Counted from the stretch's first letter, positions 33,519-42,524 are shown. The stretch: 64,000 nucleotides of DNA from Duganella sp. BJB476 (GCF_003416895.1 NZ_QVIO01000009.1:124001-188000); one strand, 5' to 3'. A program made the numbers and translations. The notes: generated by a model from the sequence alone, not told the origin.

Positions 33519-33530
33519 GAGAAATTTCTC
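33519..33530. promoter_or_regulatory. 12-bp palindrome GAGAAATTTCTC upstream of hrpG-like gene 1
   Basis: Perfect palindrome ~122 bp before the start codon at 33398. Shares AGAAATTTCTC with the hrpB upstream region (17713-17723). Candidate operator. Confidence 0.42.
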
Positions 33531-33587
33531 GCTGATGGCTTGCCGGGGCTGCGGCTCGGTCGTGATCGGCGCACCACGGGCGCCGCG

Positions 33588-34022
33588 CTAACGCGCGTAG
33601 CTGCGTTGTTGGACGATCCGCATGATGCTGCGCTTGTATCGATCGCGCTCGGCGGGCGTTTCGGAGTGGTAGGAGCCGACGGCATCCCAGGTGTTGCCGT
33701 ATTTCAGCATCTTGCTGCGCAAATGCCAGGCCGCGACGTACACGCTGACGCAAGGATCCATCAGGCTGTCGGTGGCGATGCCGTAGCCTGACAAATCCTT
33801 CAGATGGATCGAATTAATCTGCATCATGCCGTAGTCGATGGTGCCGTTGACGTTGCGGTGCAGCGCCGTGGCGCGGCCGCGCGACTCCTGCCAGGCGATG
33901 GCGCGCAACAAGTCGGGATGGACATGCTGGTAAACAGCGGCGGCGTCGAAGCAGTCGGCCATCGCCGAAGGCATAGCCAGGGACAAGGACGCGGCGAGGG
34001 AAATGGTCAGCGGACGTATCAT
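33588..34022 (-). CDS. Secreted lytic transglycosylase (IpgF/HpaH/Hpa2 type)
   Basis: 144 aa; ATG at 34022 gives a signal peptide (MIRPLTISLAASLSLAMPSAMA). SLT/lysozyme-like domain: IAWQESRGRATALHRN with catalytic Glu46, then NVNGTIDYGMMQINSIHL and CVSVYVAAWHLRSKM. Small Sec-exported muramidases of this kind open peptidoglycan for the T3SS and usually sit in hrp clusters. The gene lies between the two HrpG paralogues. No hrpII box was found upstream. Longer in-frame sequence upstream looks non-coding. Confidence 0.9.
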   Translation of the reverse strand: MIRPLTISLAASLSLAMPSAMADCFDAAAVYQHVHPDLLRAIAWQESRGRATALHRNVNGTIDYGMMQINSIHLKDLSGYGIATDSLMDPCVSVYVAAWHLRSKMLKYGNTWDAVGSYHSETPAERDRYKRSIMRIVQQRSYAR

Positions 34023-34128
34023 GGATCGAACCACTCGGCAAAAATAGAGGCGTACAGCATAGCGTCGCGCCGCTGCGCGCCGGTCCCCCGCACCCGCACG
34101 GATGACGCGACAAACGAAACGGCCGGGC

Positions 34129-34830
34129 CTACAGGCCGGCGGCCGGCGCCGACACTTCCAGCTTGTAGCCGAGCGAATAAATGGTGCGCAGCCGGACCAC
34201 ACCGTCGCGACCTATCCCCAGCTTGCGCCGTAACTGATAGACATGCTGCTCGACCGTGCGCGCGCTGCACTCCTGCTCAGCCGGCGCCAGCAGCGTCGCC
34301 AGCTTGCGCTTGCTGAAGAAGGTGCCAGGGGTGGAGAAGAACAGCCACGCCATCGTGAATTCGCGTTCGCTCAATTCGATCCCCTGCCCGTCCCGGCGTA
34401 ACGCGCGCTGCGTGCGGTCCAGCTGGTAGGGGCCGAGCGCCAGGCGTTCCGGCTCGGCGCCGCGTTCAGGCAGGACGCGCAACGCGCGCCGTACCCGCAG
34501 ATACATCTCGTTCTGGTCCAGCCCGCCCACCAGCACGTCGCTGGCGCCGGCCGCGAAGGCCCGGAACATGCTGTCGCGGTCGGCGAACCGGCCATAGACA
34601 ATGAGCTTGGGAGCCCGCCCTGGATAGCTGGCGCACCATCCCAGCAGTTCGCCCCCCATCGTCTCGAATGATGCGGTGTCGATCAGCAACAACGCGTAGG
34701 ACAGTGCCCTCAGGGCGACCAGCAAGGCCTGGGAACAGTCAAAGTACTGACAGGCGACGCCGTCGGCCGCAAAGCATTGCGCGATCTTCGCACCATCCTG
34801 TTTGCTTTGGGTCAATATCGCGAAATTCAC
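34129..34830 (-). CDS. HrpG-like OmpR-family regulator 2
   Basis: 233 aa, GTG start at 34830 chosen because AAGGAG lies 7 nt upstream and the protein then aligns end to end with regulator 1. Receiver-like domain with Asp in LLLIDTASF but no acidic pair (NFAILTQSKQDG), and winged helix (LSEREFTMAWLFFSTPGTFFSKRKLATLLAPA...ARTVEQHVYQLRRKLGIGRDG). Clearly a paralogue of the 32622-33398 product, diverged in the receiver and in the loop before the recognition helix. Could be a second input to hrpB, comparable to PrhG/HrpG in Ralstonia, which are also paralogues. Confidence 0.83.
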   Translation of the reverse strand: MNFAILTQSKQDGAKIAQCFAADGVACQYFDCSQALLVALRALSYALLLIDTASFETMGGELLGWCASYPGRAPKLIVYGRFADRDSMFRAFAAGASDVLVGGLDQNEMYLRVRRALRVLPERGAEPERLALGPYQLDRTQRALRRDGQGIELSEREFTMAWLFFSTPGTFFSKRKLATLLAPAEQECSARTVEQHVYQLRRKLGIGRDGVVRLRTIYSLGYKLEVSAPAAGL

Positions 34831-34879
34831 AGCAGCTCTCCTTGAGCGCAGCCCCGCCGACGGCCGGACTGCACAGACA

Positions 34880-34900
34880 ACCTGTAGTTTGAGTACAGGT
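34880..34900. promoter_or_regulatory. Inverted repeat ACCTGTA-N7-TACAGGT upstream of regulator 2
   Basis: Perfect 7-bp arms spaced 7 nt, centred 60 bp upstream of the GTG start. Typical of a dimer-binding operator; the factor is unknown. Confidence 0.42.
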
Positions 34901-35011
34901 TCATCTTGACAGGAGCAACTACATATGCCCATCAGGAAATCTTGATAGTGTTGTAAGGTAAATGGAAAGCCCGGCTATTCATCGTCCTACACGATGCGCG
35001 GGGATGCTGAC

Positions 35012-35920
35012 CTAGACCGCCAGCCAGGCGCCGGCGCCGCCTTGGGCACGCGCCAGCGCACCCAAGGCGGTGTAAGTTAGTTCCTCTGGACCGTGCTCGT
35101 CGGACAGGCTGGCGTGGCCGATCGAGACCGTGGCATCAGGCGTCGGCGCGCCCGGATCGACCTGGCGCGGCATGCAACGCAGACGGTCGGACAGGCGGCG
35201 CATGACGATAGAGGCGGCCTCGGCGTCGGCGCCGGGCAGCAGCACGGCGACGGTGCCGGCATCGTAGCGCGCCGCGCAATCGTCGGGGCGCAGCGCCGCC
35301 TTCAACAATGCCGCGATCCCGGACAGGATGGGCGCTTCGGCCTGCAGCATCAGCAGCGACAGCGGCTGCGCCGCCGCGCGGGCATGATCGACCGCCTCGG
35401 CCAGGCGTTCCTGCCACCAGTCGCGCTGGTGCAGGCCCGACACCGGGTCGAGCTGGCCCGGCGCCATTGCGGCGCTGTCCAGCGCCCGGCGCCGCTCCGC
35501 TTGCATCAGCGCGGTATGGGTGCGGAAGGTCTTGAGCGAGAGCAGGTTTTTGGCGAACACGGCGGAGCAATCGAGCAGGCGCCAGAAACGTTCGGTGTTA
35601 ATCAGCAGCAGGAAAGTCTCGACCTCGGCGCGTGACGGCTGCGGCGCCGGCACGCCCAGCAGCATCTCCAGCGCGCCGACGCAGGCGCCGGCCAGCGCCA
35701 CGGATTCCGGCGCGTCGGCCCGCACGCGGCCGGCCAGCACCAGTGCCAGCAACGGCGCGCCGTTGCGCGCCGCCGGCAGCGCTTCGCCCGCGGCCAGCCG
35801 GATCACCGGACAATCGGCCAGCACTTGCGCGACCCTGGGGTGGTCGCCGCGATCCGGCTGGAACAGGTCGATCTCGGCCAACGCGTAGCCGGCACGCGCG
35901 AACGTGGCGAAATGGTCCAT
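35012..35920 (-). CDS. Degenerate GGDEF-domain protein in an hrpII-controlled operon
   Basis: 302 aa. N-terminal ~130 residues resemble a cyclic-nucleotide-binding-like beta domain (PVIRLAAGEALPAARNGAPLLALVLAGRVRA) followed by helix. The C-terminal ~170 residues follow the GGDEF fold (DPVSGLHQRDWWQERLAEAVDHARAAAQPLSLLMLQAE ... ALRPDDCAARYDAGTVAVLLPGAD ... VSIGHASLSD). The signature GG[DE]EF is replaced by RYDAG, so diguanylate cyclase activity is not expected; a binding or regulatory role is more likely. The gene starts 18 bp after the methyltransferase stop on the same strand, so it should share that hrpII promoter. Confidence 0.75.
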   Translation of the reverse strand: MDHFATFARAGYALAEIDLFQPDRGDHPRVAQVLADCPVIRLAAGEALPAARNGAPLLALVLAGRVRADAPESVALAGACVGALEMLLGVPAPQPSRAEVETFLLLINTERFWRLLDCSAVFAKNLLSLKTFRTHTALMQAERRRALDSAAMAPGQLDPVSGLHQRDWWQERLAEAVDHARAAAQPLSLLMLQAEAPILSGIAALLKAALRPDDCAARYDAGTVAVLLPGADAEAASIVMRRLSDRLRCMPRQVDPGAPTPDATVSIGHASLSDEHGPEELTYTALGALARAQGGAGAWLAV

Positions 35921-35938
35921 GCGGCGGCGGGTGCTGCG

Positions 35939-36877
35939 CTAGTCGCGCGGCTTGCAGGCCAGCACGGTCGGAAACAGGCAGGCGCGGTCGTCGATGAACC
36001 GGATATCGGTGAAGCCGGCCTGCTCCAGCTGGTTCCGGGTCTGCTCATGGGTGCGGAAAGCGCTCCATTTCGCCTCGATGATGCGGACAAACAGCAGGTA
36101 TTGCAACGCCAGCGCGGCCGGGTCGAGTTGCTCCATGCGCCAAGGCGACGCCGGCGAGAGCGTGGGCGGCGGGGTCAGGAAGCTGGTCAGCAACGTGCCG
36201 CCCGGCTTCAGCGCCGCATGGAAGGCCCGGTACAGCGCCACCACGCGCGCATCGTCCGGTTCATAGATGTTCAGGCCATTGCTGGTCAACACGTCGACCG
36301 GCGCCTGGCCCAAGCCTGACCACGCGTCCCGGCAATGCAGGGTCAGCCGCTCGGCCAGGCCGTTGCGGCGGGCCAGTGTCTGCGCGCCGGCGAGGGCCGC
36401 AGGATCGAGGTCGACCCCGACCAGGCCGACATCCGCCAGTCCGCAGTAGTCAAGCGACAGCAACTCCCCCATCAGCCCGCAGGGCAGCGAGGCCAACACC
36501 AAGCCAGGCCGTAGCAGCAGTTGCAACTGCTGGCGGAACACGCCATAACGCTCGCGCGTCGCCAACACCGCCGGCAGTTCCTCAACGATCATGCGTTCCA
36601 GCGGGCTGATGTTCGCCACTGCGTCGGCGGAACTGTAGCTCACCAGGCGATGCGTCCACTCGGCATTGAGCCCGCGGTTCGTCAGCAAGAAACGGCCCAG
36701 TTCGAAGCTGGACAAGGCCTCGAGCACCTCCAGTTGTTGCGCCACCGTGGCGCCGGGCATATCGCCGGCCTGGCTCAGCCGCGCGCGTATCGCCGGCAGC
36801 AACTGGTCCAGGCTGTACGCGGACTGACCACCATGGGAAATCAGTGCGGCGTCGGAAGGATCAAAGGGGAGTTTCAT
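35939..36877 (-). CDS. SAM-dependent methyltransferase under an hrpII promoter
   Basis: 312 aa; ATG at 36877 (MKLPFDPSDAALISHGGQSA) is chosen over a TTG at 36883. The class I Rossmann methyltransferase pattern is visible: motif I variant LASLPCGLMGELLSLDY near 130-146, the acidic loop LVGVDLDPAAL, then RDAWSGL, VDVLTSNGLNIYEPDD and KPGGTLLTSFL. No Sec signal or membrane helix. The substrate cannot be deduced. The exact hrpII box and -10 upstream imply expression together with the T3SS. It could be a secreted effector, a modifier of T3SS parts or a metabolite enzyme used during host contact; nothing in the sequence decides. Confidence 0.8.
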   Translation of the reverse strand: MKLPFDPSDAALISHGGQSAYSLDQLLPAIRARLSQAGDMPGATVAQQLEVLEALSSFELGRFLLTNRGLNAEWTHRLVSYSSADAVANISPLERMIVEELPAVLATRERYGVFRQQLQLLLRPGLVLASLPCGLMGELLSLDYCGLADVGLVGVDLDPAALAGAQTLARRNGLAERLTLHCRDAWSGLGQAPVDVLTSNGLNIYEPDDARVVALYRAFHAALKPGGTLLTSFLTPPPTLSPASPWRMEQLDPAALALQYLLFVRIIEAKWSAFRTHEQTRNQLEQAGFTDIRFIDDRACLFPTVLACKPRD

Positions 36878-36940
36878 GGTCAACCTTGTGAAATAGGGGT
36901 ACAGGGAGAGGGCCGGTTGCCACGCGCAAGCTGCCTGCCT

Positions 36941-37002
36941 ACTCTACGGCAAACACTGCGCCTTGCCGGCGTTCAAACCGAATGCAAGTCGCGTTGGGCG
37001 AA
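36941..37002 (-). promoter_or_regulatory. hrpII (PIP) box with -10 before the methyltransferase gene
   Basis: Minus strand TTCGC (37002-36998), 15 nt, TTCGG (36982-36978), 31 nt, then TAGAGT (36946-36941). The box lies inside the 3' end of the truncated binding-protein ORF. Confidence 0.78.
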
Positions 37003-37236
37003 TCTGGCGCCCCCGGCCAACTCAATGTCGAGACTGAAGAAATCATCGCTTCCTGTCGTGCGGAAGCTGTAGGGAGGGTGGTCTCCGGTGGTACCTACAC
37101 GTAGCAGGCCGCATGCGACGACGTCGTCGAGCCGGTGGCTGGCGTCGACTTGGGCACTGGCCGCGCTGCCGACCAGCAGCAGCCAAAGTAAGGTGAACAG
37201 TTGCACTGGATATCGATAGCGCACAGCTGCGTGCAT
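36973..37236 (-). pseudogene. Truncated periplasmic solute-binding protein remnant
   Basis: 87 codons. A signal peptide (LFTLLWLLLVGSAASAQ) is followed by LDDVVACGLLRVGTTGDHPPYSFR, the typical start of a family 3 amino-acid-binding protein or cyclohexadienyl dehydratase-like protein (normally ~250 aa). After about 35 mature residues the frame ends at 36973, so ~170 residues are missing. The remaining end now carries the hrpII promoter of the methyltransferase gene. Likely a decayed gene; a functional micro-protein cannot be excluded. Confidence 0.7.
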
Positions 37237-37633
37237 GAATTTACCTCGTCGTGTATCGGTGTGCTTTGAATCGCACGAAAATCGTCATTCTACGCCGGTG
37301 CCCAGATGCCGGTGCGCGTCCTGGAGTGCCTACCACGGTGCGGCGCGGAAACCGCGGCGTGACGGCACGGCCAGCCACCATTCACAAATGCGACCAGAGC
37401 CTCCGCTGCACTAGCAGGTTTGGGGTGGGCGGCTGCGCGATCGGATTCAGCGCCGTGCGAGCCAGGCTACAGCTCATGGCTGTTGCAAGAGGGGGCAGCG
37501 GCTTATTGAGGAGGCCTGCATCTGGTGAATCCGCTTGCTGAGGAAACGTACAGTCGAGCGCCTCAACGAAGGTCAACCGAACCCTTTCAGCCGGGCATCG
37601 TGAAATGCAATGTCTGCGTCCGCAATTTTTGGT
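37237..37633. other. Intergenic region with no convincing gene
   Basis: About 400 bp between the remnant and adk. Short ORFs cross it on both strands but none has a ribosome site or recognisable product. It marks the border between the very GC-rich T3SS block and the less GC-rich metabolic block. Confidence 0.5.
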
Positions 37634-38290
37634 CTATTGCGCCAGCGCGTCGAATACCGCGTCGCGGATCTGTTCCACCGGTCCGACTCCGACGATACGG
37701 CGATATTGCGGTGCACCCGGCAAGCTCGAACGAGCCCAATTATTGTAATAAGCAAGCAGTACTTCGGTCTGGTTGTGGAACACCGATAGCCGCGTCGTGA
37801 CGATTTCGGCCTTGTCGTCGTTGCGCTGAATCAGCGCTTCACCGGTAATATCGTCAACACCATCCACCTTAGGCGGATTGAATTTGATATGGTAAACGCG
37901 ACCTGATGCCGGATGGGAACGGCGTCCGCTCATGCGTTCAACGATCAGTTCATCTGGTACATCGATTTCTAACACGTAATCAATATGGATACCGGCATCG
38001 ACCATGGCGTTGGCCTGAGCAATGGTGCGTGGAAAACCGTCGAACAGGTAGCCATGTACGCAATCGGGCGCTTTGAGGCGGTCTATGACGAGACCCAGCA
38101 TGATGTCGTCGGACACCAGCCCTCCTGTCTCCATGATTTTCTGGGCTGCCAGACCAAATTGCGTGCCTTCCTTAATGGCCGCGCGCAGCATATCACCGGT
38201 GGAAATATGCGGAATATTGTATTTTTCTTTGATGAGATTAGCTTGCGTCCCCTTACCTGCGCCGGGCGCCCCTAACAAAATGAGTCGCAT
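37634..38290 (-). CDS. adk: Adenylate kinase
   Basis: 218 aa, full length. P-loop GAPGAGKGT at residues 7-15, STGDMLR AMP-binding helix, DGFPRT motif, and a long LID domain (GRRSHPASGRVYHIKFNPPKVDGVDDITGEALIQRNDDK). Catalyses ATP + AMP = 2 ADP. The neighbour acs produces AMP, which Adk recycles, so the pairing makes sense. In this family adk is more often found by kdsB, so this may be a relocated or second copy. Confidence 0.95.
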   Translation of the reverse strand: MRLILLGAPGAGKGTQANLIKEKYNIPHISTGDMLRAAIKEGTQFGLAAQKIMETGGLVSDDIMLGLVIDRLKAPDCVHGYLFDGFPRTIAQANAMVDAGIHIDYVLEIDVPDELIVERMSGRRSHPASGRVYHIKFNPPKVDGVDDITGEALIQRNDDKAEIVTTRLSVFHNQTEVLLAYYNNWARSSLPGAPQYRRIVGVGPVEQIRDAVFDALAQ

Positions 38291-38568
38291 AAAATTTCCT
38301 TATTCAGATAGTTAATAAGTTCTTCCACCGCGCTTCAACACGTATGGATACGGGAAACAGACGCTGCCACGACAGCACCCCAGAGTACAACGCGGCTGTC
38401 ATCAATTCGAAATTCTGCGACGGACTTGCGCAGACCTGCCCAACATTTAATACCTGAGTGCAGCACTTGATTGCCTCCTGAACGCGCCCGGTAGCGAGCA
38501 CGTTTCCAGTCCAGTCGCAACAAGGCGAGACATAGCGCCCCTATGCCTGCTTTCCCTCCGCCATACGC

Positions 38569-40551
38569 TTAGTGAGGCTCCTGTAGTTGCTGGAGAACCG
38601 CCGGATTCTCCAGCGTGGACACATCCTGCGTGATCACCTCGCCCTTGGCCAGTACCCGCAGCAAACGGCGCATGATCTTGCCCGAACGCGTCTTCGGCAA
38701 GTTATCCCCAAAACGAATCTCCTTCGGCTTGGCGATCGGACCAATCTCCTTGGCCACCCAATTGCGCAACTCCAGCGCCAGCTTCTTGGCCTCATCCCCA
38801 GTCGGACGCGCCTGCTTCAGCACCACGAACGCGCAGATCGATTCACCCGTCGTATCATCCGGCTTGCCCACCACCGCAGCCTCGGCCACCAGCGGATTGG
38901 CCACCAGCGCCGATTCAATCTCCATCGTCCCCATGCGGTGACCCGACACGTTCAGCACGTCATCGATACGCCCGGTGATGGTGAAGTAACCCGTATCCTT
39001 GTTCCGAATCGCCCCATCGCCAGCCAGGTACATCTTGCCGCCCAGCTCCTCCGGGAAATAGCTCGACTTGAAGCGCTCAGGATTGTTCCAGATGGTGCGG
39101 ATCATCGAAGGCCAGGGACGCTTGACGACCAGGATGCCACCCTGCCCGTTCGCCACATCCACACCAGCCTCGTCCACGATCGCCGCCATGATACCCGGCA
39201 GCGGCAAGGTGCACGAACCCGGCACCATCGGCGTCGCGCCCGGCAGCGGGGTGATCATGTGGCCGCCGGTCTCGGTCTGCCAGAAGGTGTCGACGATCGG
39301 GCACTTCTCGCCGCCCACCTGCGTGTAGTACCACATCCACGCTTCAGGATTGATCGGCTCGCCCACCGTGCCCAGCAAACGCAGCGACGACAGGTCGTAA
39401 TTTTTCGGATGCACTTTCGGATCCACGTCCGACGCCTTGATCAGCGAACGGATCGCCGTCGGCGCGGTGTAGAAGATGCTGACCTTGTGCTTGGCAATGG
39501 TGTCCCAGAAGCGGCCGGCGTTCGGGAAGGTCGGCACGCCTTCGAATACCACTTGCGTCGCGCCCACCGCCGTCGGACCGTAGGCGATGTAGCTGTGGCC
39601 GGTCACCCAACCGATGTCGGCCGTGCACCAGTACACATCGGTCGGCTTGATGTCGAACGACCACTTCATCGTCAGCGCGGCCCACAGCAGGTAGCCGCCG
39701 CTCGAATGCTGCACACCCTTCGGCGTGCCGGTCGAACCGGACGTGTACAGGATGAACAGCGGATGCTCGGCATCCACCCACTCCGGCTCGCACTCGGCCG
39801 CCTGGTTGGCGACCAGCTCATGCAGCCATAGGTCGCGACCGGCCTGGAAGTTGATGTTGCCGCCAGTGCGCTTGTAGACGATCACGTCCTTGATGGTGTC
39901 GCAGCCGCCCAGCCCCAGCGCTTCGTCGACGATGGCTTTCAATGGCAGGTTCTTGCCGCCGCGCAGTTGCTCGTCGGCGGTGATCACGGCCACCGCGCCG
40001 GCGTCGATGATGCGCTCCTGCAGCGACTTGGCGGAGAAGCCGCCAAACACCACCGAGTGCGTGGCGCCGATGCGCGCGCAGGCCTGCATCGCGGCCACGC
40101 CTTCGACCGACATCGACATGTAGATGATCACGCGGTCGCCCTTCTTGATGCCGCGCGATTTCAGGCCGTTGGCGAATTTGCAGACTTTCTCGTGCAATTC
40201 CTTGTAGCTGACGTTGACCGACTTGCCATCGTCCGCCTCGAAAATGATGGCGGTCTTGTCGGCGTTGCCGTTCTGCAGATTGCGGTCCAGGCAGTTGTAC
40301 GAGACGTTCAGGTGGCCGTCTTCAAACCACTTGTAGAACGGCGCGTCGGCTTCGTTCAGTACTTTGGTGAACGGCTTTTGCCAGACCAGGTTTTCCTTCG
40401 CCAGGCGCGACCAGAAGCCTTCGTAGTCGGCCGCCGCTTCCGCGCACAGCGCGTTGTAGGCGTCCATGCCCGATACTGCGGCGCTTTCAGAAAAAGCAGC
40501 TGGTGCCGGGAAAATCCGGTTCTCCTGCTTGGAATATTCGATATCCAACAC
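38569..40551 (-). CDS. acs: Acetyl-CoA synthetase
   Basis: 660 aa, GTG start at 40551 behind AGGAGG. AMP-forming acyl-CoA synthetase motifs: FILYTSGSTGTPKGVQHSSGGYL (ATP binding), WWTADIGW-type region YWCTADIGWVTGHSYIAYGP, DTFWQTETGGHMITP, and the C-terminal PKTRSGKIMRRLLR with the lysine subject to acetylation control. Converts acetate, ATP and CoA to acetyl-CoA, AMP and PPi. It begins 33 bp after mdcH on the same strand, so acetate released by malonate decarboxylase can be used directly. Confidence 0.97.
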   Translation of the reverse strand: MLDIEYSKQENRIFPAPAAFSESAAVSGMDAYNALCAEAAADYEGFWSRLAKENLVWQKPFTKVLNEADAPFYKWFEDGHLNVSYNCLDRNLQNGNADKTAIIFEADDGKSVNVSYKELHEKVCKFANGLKSRGIKKGDRVIIYMSMSVEGVAAMQACARIGATHSVVFGGFSAKSLQERIIDAGAVAVITADEQLRGGKNLPLKAIVDEALGLGGCDTIKDVIVYKRTGGNINFQAGRDLWLHELVANQAAECEPEWVDAEHPLFILYTSGSTGTPKGVQHSSGGYLLWAALTMKWSFDIKPTDVYWCTADIGWVTGHSYIAYGPTAVGATQVVFEGVPTFPNAGRFWDTIAKHKVSIFYTAPTAIRSLIKASDVDPKVHPKNYDLSSLRLLGTVGEPINPEAWMWYYTQVGGEKCPIVDTFWQTETGGHMITPLPGATPMVPGSCTLPLPGIMAAIVDEAGVDVANGQGGILVVKRPWPSMIRTIWNNPERFKSSYFPEELGGKMYLAGDGAIRNKDTGYFTITGRIDDVLNVSGHRMGTMEIESALVANPLVAEAAVVGKPDDTTGESICAFVVLKQARPTGDEAKKLALELRNWVAKEIGPIAKPKEIRFGDNLPKTRSGKIMRRLLRVLAKGEVITQDVSTLENPAVLQQLQEPH

Positions 40552-40584
40552 ATGTCCTCCTAAACTAAAGTAATGAATTGCGTT

Positions 40585-41517
40585 TCATTGCGACCCGCGC
40601 ACGTCCGCGATCAGTGCCAGCACCGTGTCGATTCGTAGATTGTCACAACAAATGGTCAGACCATCGGCAAACGCGGACGTCGTCAACTTGGTTAACACGG
40701 AGCCACTCGGCATTTCCACCGCGAGCCGCGCACCGCTTTCCCATGCAAGCTGTGCCGTTTCCGACCAATCGACTTGGTGTGCCATATTTCCAGCGAGATC
40801 TTCCGCAATACGCGCCGGGTCACGCAATGCGCGCGCCGCACTACTGCTCAGATAAACTGCGGATGGCTGCTGTAGCGTCACATCACGGAAAGCCGACCGC
40901 ATTTCCTCAGCGGCCATCTCAAACAAAGGGCAATGCGACGGAACGTTGACGGCAAGTCGTTCGACTTTGCTTGCCCCGTGTTCGACTGCGAGTCGCATCA
41001 CGGTCTGCATCGCGGCATCGGCGCCGGCAATCACCATCTGTCTGTGCGCATTAAGATTAGCAAGATAGACTGGGGTCGACGCGCTGTGTGTACATGCGAT
41101 CAAGGGCTCCAACTGATAACGGTCCAGACCGGTAATTGCCGCCATCCCATGACCATAGGGGAAGGCGCTCTCCATCAACCGTGCGCGCCGGGCGACCAGT
41201 TTGACCGCATCCCTATGGTCAATCGAACCCGCAATGACCGCCGCAGGGTAGGCGCCGATCGATAGGCCGGCGACCATATCAGGAAAGGCGCCGTGCGCAA
41301 TCAGCGTGCGTGCCATCGCAACGCCGGCAATTAACAAGCACAGCTGCACAGCTACCGTCGATGCCAACGCCTCCTGTGTATCCAGGTTGAGTGGATCTGC
41401 AGCGAGTACAGCCGCCGATTCGTCGAGTGTGCGCAGCACCTCGGGATGACTCGGTAACGCGTGTAACATCCCTGGGCGTTGCGCGCCTTGTCCCGGAAAG
41501 GTAAATAATATGCTCAT
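40585..41517 (-). CDS. mdcH: Malonate decarboxylase malonyltransferase subunit MdcH (epsilon)
   Basis: 310 aa, FabD-like malonyl-CoA:ACP transacylase fold: FPGQGAQRPGM at the start, GLSIGAYPAAV with nucleophile Ser86 in GxSxG, and a His in VPSHCPLF. In malonate decarboxylase it loads malonyl groups from malonyl-CoA onto the ACP subunit to start the cycle. Lies between madM and acs. Confidence 0.95.
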   Translation of the reverse strand: MSILFTFPGQGAQRPGMLHALPSHPEVLRTLDESAAVLAADPLNLDTQEALASTVAVQLCLLIAGVAMARTLIAHGAFPDMVAGLSIGAYPAAVIAGSIDHRDAVKLVARRARLMESAFPYGHGMAAITGLDRYQLEPLIACTHSASTPVYLANLNAHRQMVIAGADAAMQTVMRLAVEHGASKVERLAVNVPSHCPLFEMAAEEMRSAFRDVTLQQPSAVYLSSSAARALRDPARIAEDLAGNMAHQVDWSETAQLAWESGARLAVEMPSGSVLTKLTTSAFADGLTICCDNLRIDTVLALIADVRGSQ

Positions 41518-41759
41518 GTCTGCCTCAGAGATGCCTGTTCATCATATGAGAATCCGGCGGGAATACGGCTGGCTCCCGCAATACGCTCCCGAAGGTCGGT
41601 CGGCGGAGCACAGGCCGCCCAGTCAACCCTTGGCCAAGGCGGTGCCTGACACTGCGTCCCCCTTGAGTCAAAGGTGGGCGGCGTCGGCAATGGCGTTCTC
41701 GTCGGCTTGCGCACTCATCACATCGCCCGCCGGAGATTTCCGCAAATGCATCCCGCCGT

Positions 41760-42524
41760 TCAACCAACTATCGCCTTGACCGAAAAATACAACACCGAAG
41801 GTCCCAGCAGGCAACCGAGGCCCGTATGAAACGTGGCGACCAGCGCACCATAGGGCACCAGCTTGCGGTCGGTTGCGGCCAGTCCTGCCGAGACGCCACT
41901 GACCGTGCCGGCCAGTCCACCAAACACCATCGCCGAGCGTGGCGTCTTAAGCCGAAGAAAACGCGCCGCAAACGGTGTCCCGACCATCACCATGATGGCT
42001 TTGATAAGGCCGGTGGCGATACTGAGCGCCATCACATCGGAACTGGCGCCGATCGCCGCCCCAGTCACCGGGCCGACGATGTAGGTCACGGCTCCAGCGC
42101 CGATCGTGGTCATGCTCACGGCGTCGGAATAACCGAATGCATAGGCCAGGCTGGCACCGACGACGAAGGGCAGGAACGTGCCAAGTAGTAAGGCGACGAC
42201 GCCGATCAAGCCCGCTTTGCGCGCTTCCGCAGCCTGCACTTCGAAGGCGGTGGCGACAATTGCAAAATCGCGCAGCATGGCCCCCCCCATCAAACCGATA
42301 CCTCCGAACAGGGATAGATCGGCCAGGCCCTTGTGGCCGCCGGTCTGGATTCCCCCCCAGTACGCCAACCCGAGGCCGATCATGATGGCGATGGCCGAGC
42401 CATGTACGCGTCCCAGGGTGAGGTGACGTGACAATTTCCCAGACAGCAGGATAATCAATCCCACCACGGCGAACGCGGTCACCAGACCATTTTGCGCAGC
42501 CGCTTTCTGAAGTATTTCTAACAT
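41760..42524 (-). CDS. madM: Malonate transporter subunit MadM
   Basis: 254 aa hydrophobic protein with about seven to nine membrane segments (LVTAFAVVGLIILLSGKLS, AIAIMIGLGLAYWGGIQTGG, LIGVVALLLGTFLPFVVGASLAYAFGY, LSIATGLIKAIMVMVGTPFAARFL, CLLGPSVLYFSVKAIVG). Matches the MadM half of the two-component malonate carrier. 4 bp after madL. Confidence 0.92.
   Translation of the reverse strand: MLEILQKAAAQNGLVTAFAVVGLIILLSGKLSRHLTLGRVHGSAIAIMIGLGLAYWGGIQTGGHKGLADLSLFGGIGLMGGAMLRDFAIVATAFEVQAAEARKAGLIGVVALLLGTFLPFVVGASLAYAFGYSDAVSMTTIGAGAVTYIVGPVTGAAIGASSDVMALSIATGLIKAIMVMVGTPFAARFLRLKTPRSAMVFGGLAGTVSGVSAGLAATDRKLVPYGALVATFHTGLGCLLGPSVLYFSVKAIVG

Noticed and set aside
38304..38501. Short minus-strand ORF between adk and acs
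   Set aside because: No ribosome site, no family and no conserved look.
41514..41714. 66-codon minus-strand frame whose stop overlaps the mdcH start in ATGA
   Set aside because: The overlap is suggestive, but the sequence is low-complexity, has no recognisable product and two other frames are open there too.
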